The notes under the pieces are model-generated. The model saw only the letters and a list, made by a program, of their open reading frames with translations. It had not been told where the DNA came from and made no database searches. From Velamenicoccus sp964471325 (GTDB lineage: Bacteria; Omnitrophota; Gorgyraeia; Velamenicoccales; Velamenicoccaceae): a stretch of 6,028 nucleotides of DNA. The DNA lies in the NCBI GenBank assembly GCA_964471325.1, contig CAYYFL010000040.1, forward strand, positions 1 to 6,028, in the 5' to 3' direction. A program made the translations under genes and the position numbers. Below, in pieces: positions 1 through 5,027 of the stretch (its first letter is position 1; every line of letters begins with the position of its first letter).

Positions 1-38
1 TTCATTTTCGAGCAACTAAAAACACGGAACCTTAGGGG

Positions 39-1034
39 CTATTTCTGCCACTGGATGACGACCGCCCCCCAAACAAGACCGGCACCGAATGCATCCAGGA
101 CAACAATATTGCCTCCTTTGATACGGCCAGACTGATACGCCTCGCACAATGCCACGGCCGTCGAAGCGCTAGACATGTTGCCGTATTTAGCCACGTTGAA
201 ATAAATCTTTTCCAAAGGCAGCTTCATCTTGCGCGCCACGGCATCCAAGATACGCAGATTCGCCTGATGGGGAATAAAACAATCAATGTCGTCAACACCC
301 AGCTTGCATTTCTTGAGCGCGCGGCAGGCAGCATCCGACATGATCTTGACGGCGAGTTTAAAGACCTCATTGCCGCGCATCTTGATAAAATGCATTCTCT
401 TGTCTACGGTTTCGCGGGACGCCGGCATCCTGCTGCCGCCGGCGGGCTGCATCAATAATTCCGTCATCGAGCCGTCGCACCCCATATAACTGGCCAGGAT
501 CCCGCCATTGTCAACGGGCGCCAGCACCGCCGCACCTGCGCCGTCGCCAAAAAGAACGCATGTGTTGCGGTCCTGCCAATCGGTAACACTGGACAGTTTC
601 TCGGCGCCGATCACCAGGGCGTTTTTATAGGCCCCGCTTCTCAAGAATTGCTGGGCGATCACAAGGCCATAGACAAATCCGGCGCAGGCCGCGCTCACAT
701 CAAAACAAGCGGCGTTCTTGGCCCCCAACATTTCCTGGAGAAAACAGGCTGTCGCCGGAAATGGCATATCCGGCGTAATCGTCGCCACAATGATCAGCTC
801 AAGGTCTAGCGGTTCCAGGCTGGCATTTTTAAGCGCTTCTTTTGCGGCATTAAAGGCGAGCGTACTCGTCGATTCTGTCGAAGATGAAATCCTGCGTTCC
901 TTGATCCCGGTGCGGGTGGTGATCCACTCGTCGCTCGTCTCCACCATCCCCTCCAGGTCCTTGTTGGTCAAAACCTTTTTGGGCACATAGAAACCGAGGC
1001 CGATGATACCGATGTTTTTTTTGGATTTTTTCAT
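39..1034 (-). CDS. fabH: Beta-ketoacyl-ACP synthase III (KAS III)
   Basis: This enzyme condenses an acyl-CoA primer (usually acetyl-CoA) with malonyl-ACP to start type II fatty acid synthesis in the cytosol. The 331-residue length is normal for the family. The Cys-His-Asn catalytic triad is intact: Cys117 in SAACAGF, His256 in IPHQANLRI and Asn286 in KYGNMSS. The N-terminal thiolase-like half has the usual EWITTRTGIKERR segment (residues 36-48), and the C-terminal half ends in DAFGAGLVWGA (314-324). The ATG start gives the family-typical lysine-rich lead into IGIIGLG; the ribosome binding site is weak, and the start lies 4 nt after the plsX stop, so translational coupling is likely. Only 38 nt remain to the window edge; an ATG at 3-5 could begin the next gene (fabD often follows), but this cannot be tested here. 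Identity is seen directly; primer preference is unknown. Confidence 0.97.
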   Translation of the reverse strand: MKKSKKNIGIIGLGFYVPKKVLTNKDLEGMVETSDEWITTRTGIKERRISSSTESTSTLAFNAAKEALKNASLEPLDLELIIVATITPDMPFPATACFLQEMLGAKNAACFDVSAACAGFVYGLVIAQQFLRSGAYKNALVIGAEKLSSVTDWQDRNTCVLFGDGAGAAVLAPVDNGGILASYMGCDGSMTELLMQPAGGSRMPASRETVDKRMHFIKMRGNEVFKLAVKIMSDAACRALKKCKLGVDDIDCFIPHQANLRILDAVARKMKLPLEKIYFNVAKYGNMSSASTAVALCEAYQSGRIKGGNIVVLDAFGAGLVWGAVVIQWQK

Positions 1035-1038
1035 GAGA

Positions 1039-2046
1039 TCAGGCTTTCACCAGGAGTTTTTTGGCCTGTTCGGTGATGCTCTCGTTGATGTGGCGCTCCA
1101 CTTCCTCTTTGGCGAAACGGATGGCGTTCATGACGGCCTTGGCGTTCGACCGGCCGTGACCGATGATCACGACGCCGTCCACGCCGAGAAGGGGCGCCCC
1201 GCCGTATTCCGAATAATCGATCTGCTTCTTAAAGCGCTTAAAACAAGGACGGGCCAAAAGATAGCCCAATTTACCCCAGATGCTCGACAAAAGCTCTTTC
1301 CTCAAAAAATATGCGATCGTCTCCGAGATACTCTCGGAAACTTTCAATGTCACGTTGCCGACAAATCCGTCACAGACGATCACATCGCAATTGCCGGAAA
1401 AAATATCCTTGCCTTCAACGTTCCCGATGAAATTGACCGAACTCTGCTCCAGAAGCTGGTAGGCTTCCTTCATGAATTCCGTGCCTTTTGACTCCTCTTC
1501 GCCGACATTAAGGAGCCCGACACTCGGCCTGGCCTTGCCAAGGATCTGCTCGTAATAGGCGCTGCCCATCAGGCCGTACTGAAACAGATGCATCGGCTTA
1601 GGATCGATATTGGCGCCCGCATCGATGATCAGGGACACGCCGACCAAATTCGGCAAGACGATGGCGATGCCGGGACGCTCGATCCCTTCGAGCAATCCCA
1701 GCTTCAGCGTCGCGCCGCACACGGCAGCGCCGGTATTGCCTGCGCTAAAGAAAGCGTCGGCCTTGCCCTCTTTGCAAAGGCTGATGCCGATATTGATCGA
1801 GGAATTCCTTTTTTTGCGGATCGCGGCGGCCGGCGACTCGTGCATCTCCACAATCTCGTCGGCGTGAACAATCTCAACCCTGGAGTGATCGAATTTCTTA
1901 CGTTGGGCGAGCTCGGCTTTCAAAAGATCGGACGGGCCGACAAGATAAACAAAAACATCAAACCTGCGGATCGCTTCGATCACGCCTTCAATAACGACCT
2001 TGGGGGCATAATCGCCGCCCATGGCATCTACGGCAATCTTGACCAT
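1039..2046 (-). CDS. plsX: Phosphate acyltransferase PlsX
   Basis: PlsX converts acyl-ACP and phosphate into acyl-phosphate, the acyl donor for PlsY in the first step of phospholipid synthesis; it is a peripheral membrane enzyme. The 335-residue product carries the family hallmarks in order: DAMGGD at 7-12, SAGNTGA at 101-107, LLNVGEEESKG at 178-188, CDGFVGN at 225-231, GGAPLLGV at 282-289 and HGRSNAKA at 297-304. There is no truncation. The ATG start sits 3 nt after the rpmF stop with an AAAGG-type site just upstream, and the TGA stop is 4 nt before fabH. The rpmF-plsX-fabH order is one of the most conserved arrangements linking ribosome production with membrane lipid synthesis, which supports the call. 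Confidence 0.97.
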   Translation of the reverse strand: MVKIAVDAMGGDYAPKVVIEGVIEAIRRFDVFVYLVGPSDLLKAELAQRKKFDHSRVEIVHADEIVEMHESPAAAIRKKRNSSINIGISLCKEGKADAFFSAGNTGAAVCGATLKLGLLEGIERPGIAIVLPNLVGVSLIIDAGANIDPKPMHLFQYGLMGSAYYEQILGKARPSVGLLNVGEEESKGTEFMKEAYQLLEQSSVNFIGNVEGKDIFSGNCDVIVCDGFVGNVTLKVSESISETIAYFLRKELLSSIWGKLGYLLARPCFKRFKKQIDYSEYGGAPLLGVDGVVIIGHGRSNAKAVMNAIRFAKEEVERHINESITEQAKKLLVKA

Positions 2047-2049
2047 CGC

Positions 2050-2271
2050 CTACCTTTCCGTCGGTTTCTTCTTGGCTTCTTTTTTGGCCCGTTTGGCCTC
2101 GAAATCAATTACCAGCCGACCGTCGTAATAACCGCAAGTCGGACAAATACGATGAGGAAGCTTGGGAGACTTGCACTGAGGACACGTCATCAACTCGACC
2201 GCCTCCAGCTTCCAGTGCATCCTTCTCAAACGTCCCCGGGTCTTCGAATGTCTACGTCTTGGATTAGGCAT
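2050..2271 (-). CDS. rpmF: 50S ribosomal protein L32 (zinc-finger form)
   Basis: L32 is a small structural protein of the large ribosomal subunit. The 73-residue product starts MPNPRRRHSKTRGRLRR, the typical basic N-terminus, and has two CxxC pairs (Cys30/Cys33 and Cys43/Cys46), so this is the zinc-binding form. The C-terminal tail is unusually lysine and arginine rich (KRAKKEAKKK). The start is supported by an AAGGAG site at about 2279-2284, 7 nt from the ATG. Two inverted repeats lie immediately upstream, and the nearer one overlaps the first two bases of this site, which could allow control of rpmF and of the coupled plsX and fabH. It is the first gene of the tight three-gene group. Confidence 0.97.
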   Translation of the reverse strand: MPNPRRRHSKTRGRLRRMHWKLEAVELMTCPQCKSPKLPHRICPTCGYYDGRLVIDFEAKRAKKEAKKKPTER

Positions 2272-2282
2272 ACCCTCGCTCC

Positions 2283-2323
2283 TTACTTTTGTCTATAATC
2301 AGGTAATTTCCTTGCAAAAGTAA
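2283..2323 (-). promoter_or_regulatory. 9-bp inverted repeat abutting the rpmF ribosome binding site
   Basis: The arms ttacttttg (2283-2291) and caaaagtaa (2315-2323) are perfect reverse complements around a 23-nt loop. On the minus strand the repeat lies just before rpmF, and its 3' arm shares two bases with the AAGGAG site. The loop includes a weak -10-like TATAGA (2292-2297) and TTGCAA overlaps the distal arm, so it could equally be an operator surrounding a promoter. A further GGAAATTACC half-site in the loop (minus strand, 2302-2311) matches the arms of the next hairpin. Function is inferred only. Confidence 0.45.
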
Positions 2324-2339
2324 TCCCGAAGCCTGCGAA

Positions 2340-2374
2340 GGTAATTTTCTCGAATGCTTCCTGAGAAAATTACC
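2340..2374 (-). promoter_or_regulatory. 12-bp perfect hairpin upstream of rpmF
   Basis: The arms ggtaattttctc (2340-2351) and gagaaaattacc (2363-2374) are exact reverse complements separated by 11 nt. The structure lies 36 nt after the DUF177 gene stop and upstream of rpmF. On the minus strand it is not followed by a T-run, so it is a poor intrinsic terminator; an operator, an RNA processing site or a leader structure fits better. The half-site recurs as ggtaatttcc at 2302-2311, giving three related half-sites in about 75 nt. Confidence 0.5.
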
Positions 2375-2409
2375 GAGCGTTCAGACAAGGGATCTTTTGC
2401 CATTCAGCT

Positions 2410-2823
2410 TCACTTACACTTGCATCTTTCTTTATTCAAATTCGCCCCGCACCTGGGACATATGCCCCGGCAATCCTCGCAGCACAACACCTTCTGGGGA
2501 TAGGTCAAGATCAATTCCTGGCGGATATCGTCGTCCAGCTCAACGACGGACTCTGAAATATCCAGCGCATAGGCCAGCCTAAAAGACCTCTCGATATTGG
2601 CGGCGAAATCGCGCAGGCAGCGTGCGCATGTCATCGTCGCCCTGGACCTGACGTCCACCTGCGCCACGGCCAGGCCGCTGTCGCGTTTTGCCGACACCGC
2701 AATCCTGACCGGTTCCTCAAAACGGATGCCCGGGGCATCCAACTCTCGGCTTTTAGCGTCCCAGGAGGCGGAAAGCAGCAGGGGCCGCTCTTCCGAAAGC
2801 CTGGCGAGATCGATCCTCATCAT
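2410..2823 (-). CDS. DUF177 / YceD family protein
   Basis: This 137-residue product belongs to the DUF177 (YceD) family, whose gene normally precedes rpmF and which has been linked to 23S rRNA accumulation and large-subunit assembly in other bacteria. The conserved mid-protein CxRCL motif is present (Cys66, Cys69), followed by the acidic stretch VVELDDDIRQELIL (93-106) and a C-terminal cysteine cluster: CCEDCRGICPRCGANLN (114-130) and a final CKCK. These cysteines probably bind zinc. The sequence begins with two consecutive ATG codons, so the start may be 2823 or 2820; neither has a clear ribosome binding site. It follows coaD after 26 nt and is probably cotranscribed with it. Family membership is clear; the molecular role is not settled. 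Confidence 0.9.
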   Translation of the reverse strand: MMRIDLARLSEERPLLLSASWDAKSRELDAPGIRFEEPVRIAVSAKRDSGLAVAQVDVRSRATMTCARCLRDFAANIERSFRLAYALDISESVVELDDDIRQELILTYPQKVLCCEDCRGICPRCGANLNKERCKCK

Positions 2824-2849
2824 AAGAACGGGTCAAAAAGGCCTTGGTG

Positions 2850-3335
2850 TTACCGGGCCTTAAATTTTTTCTTCAATGCCTTTTCCACGCACGGCGGCAC
2901 AAATACCCCGAGGTCTGCACCGAGGCTGCCGGCTTCTTTCAAAAGCTTGGACGAAACGTAACTGTAAGATTCGGACGGCATCAGAAAAATGGTCTCAATA
3001 CTATCATCAAGCTTCCTGTTCGTCAAGGCCATTTGGAATTCATACTCGAAGTCTGAAAGCATGCGCAGGCCGCGAATAACGATAGCGGCCTTCTGGCGGC
3101 GGGCGAACGTCACAAACAAGCCGCTGAAGGCCACGACTTCCACTTCGGCAGCATCCTTCAACGCTTCCTTGAGCAGCGCCACCCTCTCCTTGCTGGAAAA
3201 AAGGGTGTCTTTGGAAGGATTCTGCGCCACCGCCACAACAACTTGCCCAAAAAGCCGGACCGCCCTTTTGATCACGTCAATATGGCCGTATGTGACGGGG
3301 TCGAATGTCCCGGGATAGATGGCTTTTTGACACAT
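2850..3335 (-). CDS. coaD: Pantetheine-phosphate adenylyltransferase
   Basis: CoaD transfers AMP from ATP to 4'-phosphopantetheine, giving dephospho-CoA, the penultimate step of coenzyme A synthesis, in the cytosol. The product has the nucleotidyltransferase signature GTFDPVTYGH (residues 9-18, with the catalytic His18), IRGLR at 87-91 and the YSYVSSKLLKE segment at 124-134, where many homologues have ISSS. At 161 residues it is full length. The frame also contains a GTG at 3357-3359, eight codons upstream, but the ATG at 3333-3335 was chosen: it gives the standard short N-terminus and has an AGAGGCGG site 4-5 nt upstream that would lie inside the longer version. CoA feeds the acyl-CoA and ACP chemistry of the downstream fabH. 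It is separated from rsmD by an unusual repeat-rich gap. Confidence 0.96.
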   Translation of the reverse strand: MCQKAIYPGTFDPVTYGHIDVIKRAVRLFGQVVVAVAQNPSKDTLFSSKERVALLKEALKDAAEVEVVAFSGLFVTFARRQKAAIVIRGLRMLSDFEYEFQMALTNRKLDDSIETIFLMPSESYSYVSSKLLKEAGSLGADLGVFVPPCVEKALKKKFKAR

Positions 3336-3401
3336 TATTCCGCCTCTGCCTAAAATCACAATTTCCGACTTATCATCTGCGGCCCAACTTCATGCGAGAC
3401 T

Positions 3402-3418
3402 GTAAGTTATGGCCTCAT
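3402..3418 (+). repeat. 17-bp direct repeat, copy 1 (between coaD and rsmD)
   Basis: The sequence gtaagttatggcctcat is identical to 3603-3619. This copy is intergenic, about 70 nt upstream of the coaD start. It is bracketed by tcatgcgag (3390-3398) and ctcatga (3414-3420), which can pair with one bulged base. Together with copy 2 it bounds a 184-nt block of palindromes. Confidence 0.8.
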
Positions 3419-3423
3419 GATCC

Positions 3424-3498
3424 ACCCGCCACTAAAGCGTCGGCCACTAATACTCCGGCGGACGCCCGCAGATGCAGTGATGGCGGGCGTCGGCGGGT
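3424..3498. repeat. GC-rich nested inverted repeat
   Basis: An inner 9-bp perfect stem, gacgcccgc (3461-3469) with gcgggcgtc (3483-3491) and a 13-nt loop, is enclosed by an outer 7-bp stem, acccgcc (3424-3430) with ggcgggt (3492-3498). The unpaired left side (3431-3460) contains a duplicated cactaa (3430-3435 and 3445-3450) and the word gcgtcggc that recurs at 3487-3494; ccgcc (3426-3430) could instead pair with ggcgg (3457-3461). It resembles a REP- or MITE-like palindromic element rather than a terminator. No protein coding is seen. Confidence 0.6.
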
Positions 3499-3499
3499 C

Positions 3500-3516
3500 T
3501 CCCGCTAACCGCGGGA
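3500..3516. repeat. Short perfect hairpin next to the GC palindrome
   Basis: The arms tcccgc (3500-3505) and gcggga (3511-3516) form a 6-bp stem with loop taacc. It directly adjoins the nested palindrome and appears to be part of the same composite element. On the minus strand it is not followed by a T-run. Confidence 0.5.
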
Positions 3517-3544
3517 TTTCTCTCGATTGAATGCTTTGGTGCTC

Positions 3545-3615
3545 AAAAATTCGGCCGGATAACTTACATCGCTATGTCCTTCAAGAAAATCAGGACAGCT
3601 CCGTAAGTTATGGCC
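3545..3615 (-). terminator. Possible intrinsic terminator of rsmD
   Basis: On the minus strand the arms GGCC-ATAACTTAC (3615-3603) and GTAAGTTAT-CC-GGCC (3567-3553, CC bulged) pair over 13 bp. Inside the loop a second 6-bp stem forms between tgtcct (3575-3580) and aggaca (3592-3597). Three nt after the stem comes a run of five T (3549-3545). The stem includes the rsmD stop codon, which is unusual, and the loop is long, so efficiency is uncertain. If it works, coaD would need its own promoter. Confidence 0.4.
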
Positions 3616-3619
3616 TCAT
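3603..3619 (+). repeat. 17-bp direct repeat, copy 2 (rsmD 3' end)
   Basis: This is identical to 3402-3418. Read on the minus strand it supplies the final rsmD codons ATG AGG CCA and the TAA stop. Its first nine bases also pair with the inverted copy ataacttac at 3559-3567, so the nonamer occurs three times in about 210 nt. Confidence 0.8.
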
Positions 3620-4168
3620 TTGAAAATAGGAGACTTTAATGTCTCCGTAATCGGCTTCTTTGAACCTGGCTATATTCTCCGGGGCATCCCCCAGGTCATC
3701 CGTCCCGGCATGCTCGACAATCACAAAACTACGAGGTGCTAATATACCACTTGACGCAATCGTTTTCAAGGCTTTTTTTGCCAAGCCCTTATGGTACGGA
3801 GGGTCCAGAAAAACGAGATCAAACCGTTCCCCTTTCTTCTCAAGGATCTTCAGGGCCCGGAAGGCATCGTTGGTGTAGACCCTGACGGCCCCCCGGCCTT
3901 CCTCACTAAGCCCCAGGGCCTCCAGATTCCGCATGATGGCATTCGTGGAGCGTCTATCGGAATCGATGAGGCATACCGAGGCGGCGCCGCGGGAAAGGCT
4001 TTCAAACCCCAAGGCGCCGCTTCCGGCAAAGAGCTCCAAAACCCGTGTCTTGGCCACGACCCCAGCCAAGACGTCAAAGATCGCCTGGCGCACCTTGTCC
4101 TGCGTAGGCCTGATATTGGCCGGAAACAATATTCGCCTTCCCTTGTATTTCCCTGCTATTATTCGCAC
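3608..4168 (-). CDS. rsmD: 16S rRNA (guanine(966)-N2)-methyltransferase RsmD
   Basis: RsmD methylates G966 of 16S rRNA on the small ribosomal subunit using S-adenosylmethionine. The 186-residue product begins MRIIAGKYKGRR, the family's usual opening, followed by RPTQDKVRQAIFD (20-32), the SAM-binding motif LELFAGSGALGFESLSRGA (44-62), the acidic motif LIDSD (67-71) and the catalytic DPPY (122-125). The start codon is GTG at 4166-4168; an in-frame TAA at 4181-4183 with no ATG between rules out a longer form. No ribosome binding site precedes it, and a plausible -10 box ends only 11 nt upstream, so the message may be nearly leaderless. The last three codons (MRP) and stop fall within a repeat found again at 3402-3418, suggesting that the native end was altered. 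The neighbour coaD is the usual partner. Confidence 0.96.
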   Translation of the reverse strand: MRIIAGKYKGRRILFPANIRPTQDKVRQAIFDVLAGVVAKTRVLELFAGSGALGFESLSRGAASVCLIDSDRRSTNAIMRNLEALGLSEEGRGAVRVYTNDAFRALKILEKKGERFDLVFLDPPYHKGLAKKALKTIASSGILAPRSFVIVEHAGTDDLGDAPENIARFKEADYGDIKVSYFQMRP

Positions 4169-4179
4169 AGGATTATGAT

Positions 4180-4209
4180 ATTATTCTGCAATGTCTTGAC
4201 CGGTGTTAA
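4180..4209 (-). promoter_or_regulatory. rsmD: Candidate sigma-70-type promoter for rsmD
   Basis: On the minus strand TTAACA (4209-4204; five of six bases match TTGACA) and AATAAT (4185-4180; five of six match TATAAT) are separated by 18 nt. The -10 box ends 11 nt before the GTG start, implying a 5' leader of only a few nt. The boxes lie in the tail of the remnant reading frame. This was found by eye only. Confidence 0.4.
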
Positions 4210-4354
4210 AGATCTTAAAGCGCTCGGAAGACTCCTTTATATCCGACTGGGCCATAATGATGCCGCCATAAGCATTGCCGTAAGTATTAGCTAAAATACA
4301 GGCTGAGGACAAGAACTCAATCACCTTTTCTCCATAGACTTTCCCATCACCCAT
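4181..4354 (-). pseudogene. Short remnant sharing the MAQSD module with the PD40-repeat gene
   Basis: A 57-codon frame runs from an ATG at 4352-4354 to the TAA at 4181-4183; it opens directly after the DUF6448 pseudogene stop. Its second half reads NTYGNAYGGIIMAQSD, then ERFKIFNTGQ, which matches NTYGGIIMAQSD and ECFTIYSTKE in the PD40-repeat gene (5028-6028), at both DNA and protein level. It stops where the other protein continues, and has none of the propeller repeats. A GGAGG lies one base before the ATG, too close to be a good ribosome binding site. It is best read as a truncated duplicate whose 3' part was lost next to rsmD. A genuine small protein starting at 4354 or at the inner ATG (4253-4255) is possible but less likely. 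Confidence 0.5.
4242..4288 (-). repeat. Dispersed repeat, copy A (with 12-nt tandem duplication)
   Basis: This aligns with 5926-5960: 33 of 35 bases match, apart from an extra 12 nt (4268-4279). The extra bases arise from a tandem pair, gccataagcatt (4265-4276) and gccgtaagtatt (4277-4288), identical at 10 of 12 positions, which encodes NAYG after NTYG without breaking the frame. Similarity ends abruptly at 4289 on one side and fades to protein-level similarity on the other. Confidence 0.75.
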
Positions 4355-4372
4355 GCCTCCATAATTTGTTAC

Positions 4373-4954
4373 TTATTTCTCAACGTGGCTTATCCTGCCT
4401 GCCAACGCTTCATACAAACCCTCTGCATGATGCCCGTATTCCACACAAGACTCCAGCTACTCTCGGCCGGTTTCGACGCTCTCATCCTTATGTTTTTTGT
4501 CTCTGCAGTCCTGTCAAAGCGCTTACTAAGCCCCCCTCTCAAATCTTTAGACAATTCAGATAACGACTCATTGACAGCACCAGTTTCCAATGTTCTATCC
4601 GCCTTCTGAATAAAAGAATCAACAGAGCCAGACGGCTTTAAACCTGTGAAAGACGCCATACGCCTACGCGATGAACACGCGCCAAGGTTTCAAAAAATCT
4701 CCTGCCAGCATCGTCTTTATTGATTTTTCAGTCCGCCAGAGCCTTCACAAAAGCAGCGCGGGTTTCCGGTTCGCCATCCTGCTTGACCCATTTAAGCAGA
4801 GGAGTTACATCCCCTTTTTCAAAGCTATCCTCGCATCCTAGATCACGGACCTGTCCAACGTATCACAATGAGCATAGACAAGTGCTGAAAGCAAAACCGA
4901 CGCTCCGAAACAAATAAAAATCGCCAATAATATTCCCTTGTTTCAATCTTTCAT
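4373..4954 (-). pseudogene. Decayed DUF6448-family gene
   Basis: The family is recognised by recall from AHCDTLD after a hydrophobic signal-like leader (GILLAIFICFGASVLLSALVYA), then KWVKQDGEPETRAAFVKALA, RRFFETLARVHR, ASFTGLKPSGSVD, KKHKDESVE and AEGLYEALAGRISHVEK, all in the expected order and total length (about 190 codons). The gene is broken: TGA at 4943-4945, TAG at 4838-4840, a one-base loss near 4811-4819, TGA at 4728-4730, another one-base loss near 4657-4661, a third in the A-run at 4493-4498, and TAG at 4457-4459. Substitutions at sites usually conserved in the family support real decay. An open stretch at 4390-4659 is only the middle reading frame of this wreck. The ATG at 4952-4954 has a GGGGG site 6 nt upstream. 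Intact members are predicted exported proteins of unknown function. Confidence 0.85.
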
Positions 4955-5027
4955 ATCACACCCCCTATGCCTCACTTTCCCGAATAGATTAAAAAGAGTT
5001 TCAGTATCGGTTATTTCTCATGTTTTT

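Noticed and set aside
1003..1491. 162-codon plus-strand open frame opposite plsX
   Set aside because: It is antisense to conserved PlsX motifs, and no protein family or ribosome binding site is evident.
1588..2298. 236-codon plus-strand open frame opposite plsX and rpmF
   Set aside because: It lies antisense to two unmistakable genes, has no recognisable family motifs, and its openness follows from the codon bias of the opposite strand.
2340..2374. Intrinsic terminator after the DUF177 gene
   Set aside because: The stem is strong, but no T-run follows on the minus strand; a terminator on the plus strand would serve no visible gene.
3305..3508. Plus-strand 67-codon frame through the palindromic gap
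   Set aside because: It overlaps coaD in antisense and the inverted repeats; the arginine- and alanine-rich translation reflects GC-rich palindromes.
3402..3619. CRISPR-like array
   Set aside because: There are only two copies of the 17-bp direct repeat, with a 184-nt palindromic interval; no regular spacer series exists.
3791..4294. 167-codon plus-strand open frame across rsmD
   Set aside because: It is antisense to the RsmD SAM-binding and DPPY regions and runs into the remnant zone; no domain is recognised.
4390..4659. 89-codon minus-strand frame as an independent small gene
   Set aside because: Its first two thirds are the middle of the DUF6448 protein and its tail is out of frame with that family, so it is a fragment of the pseudogene.
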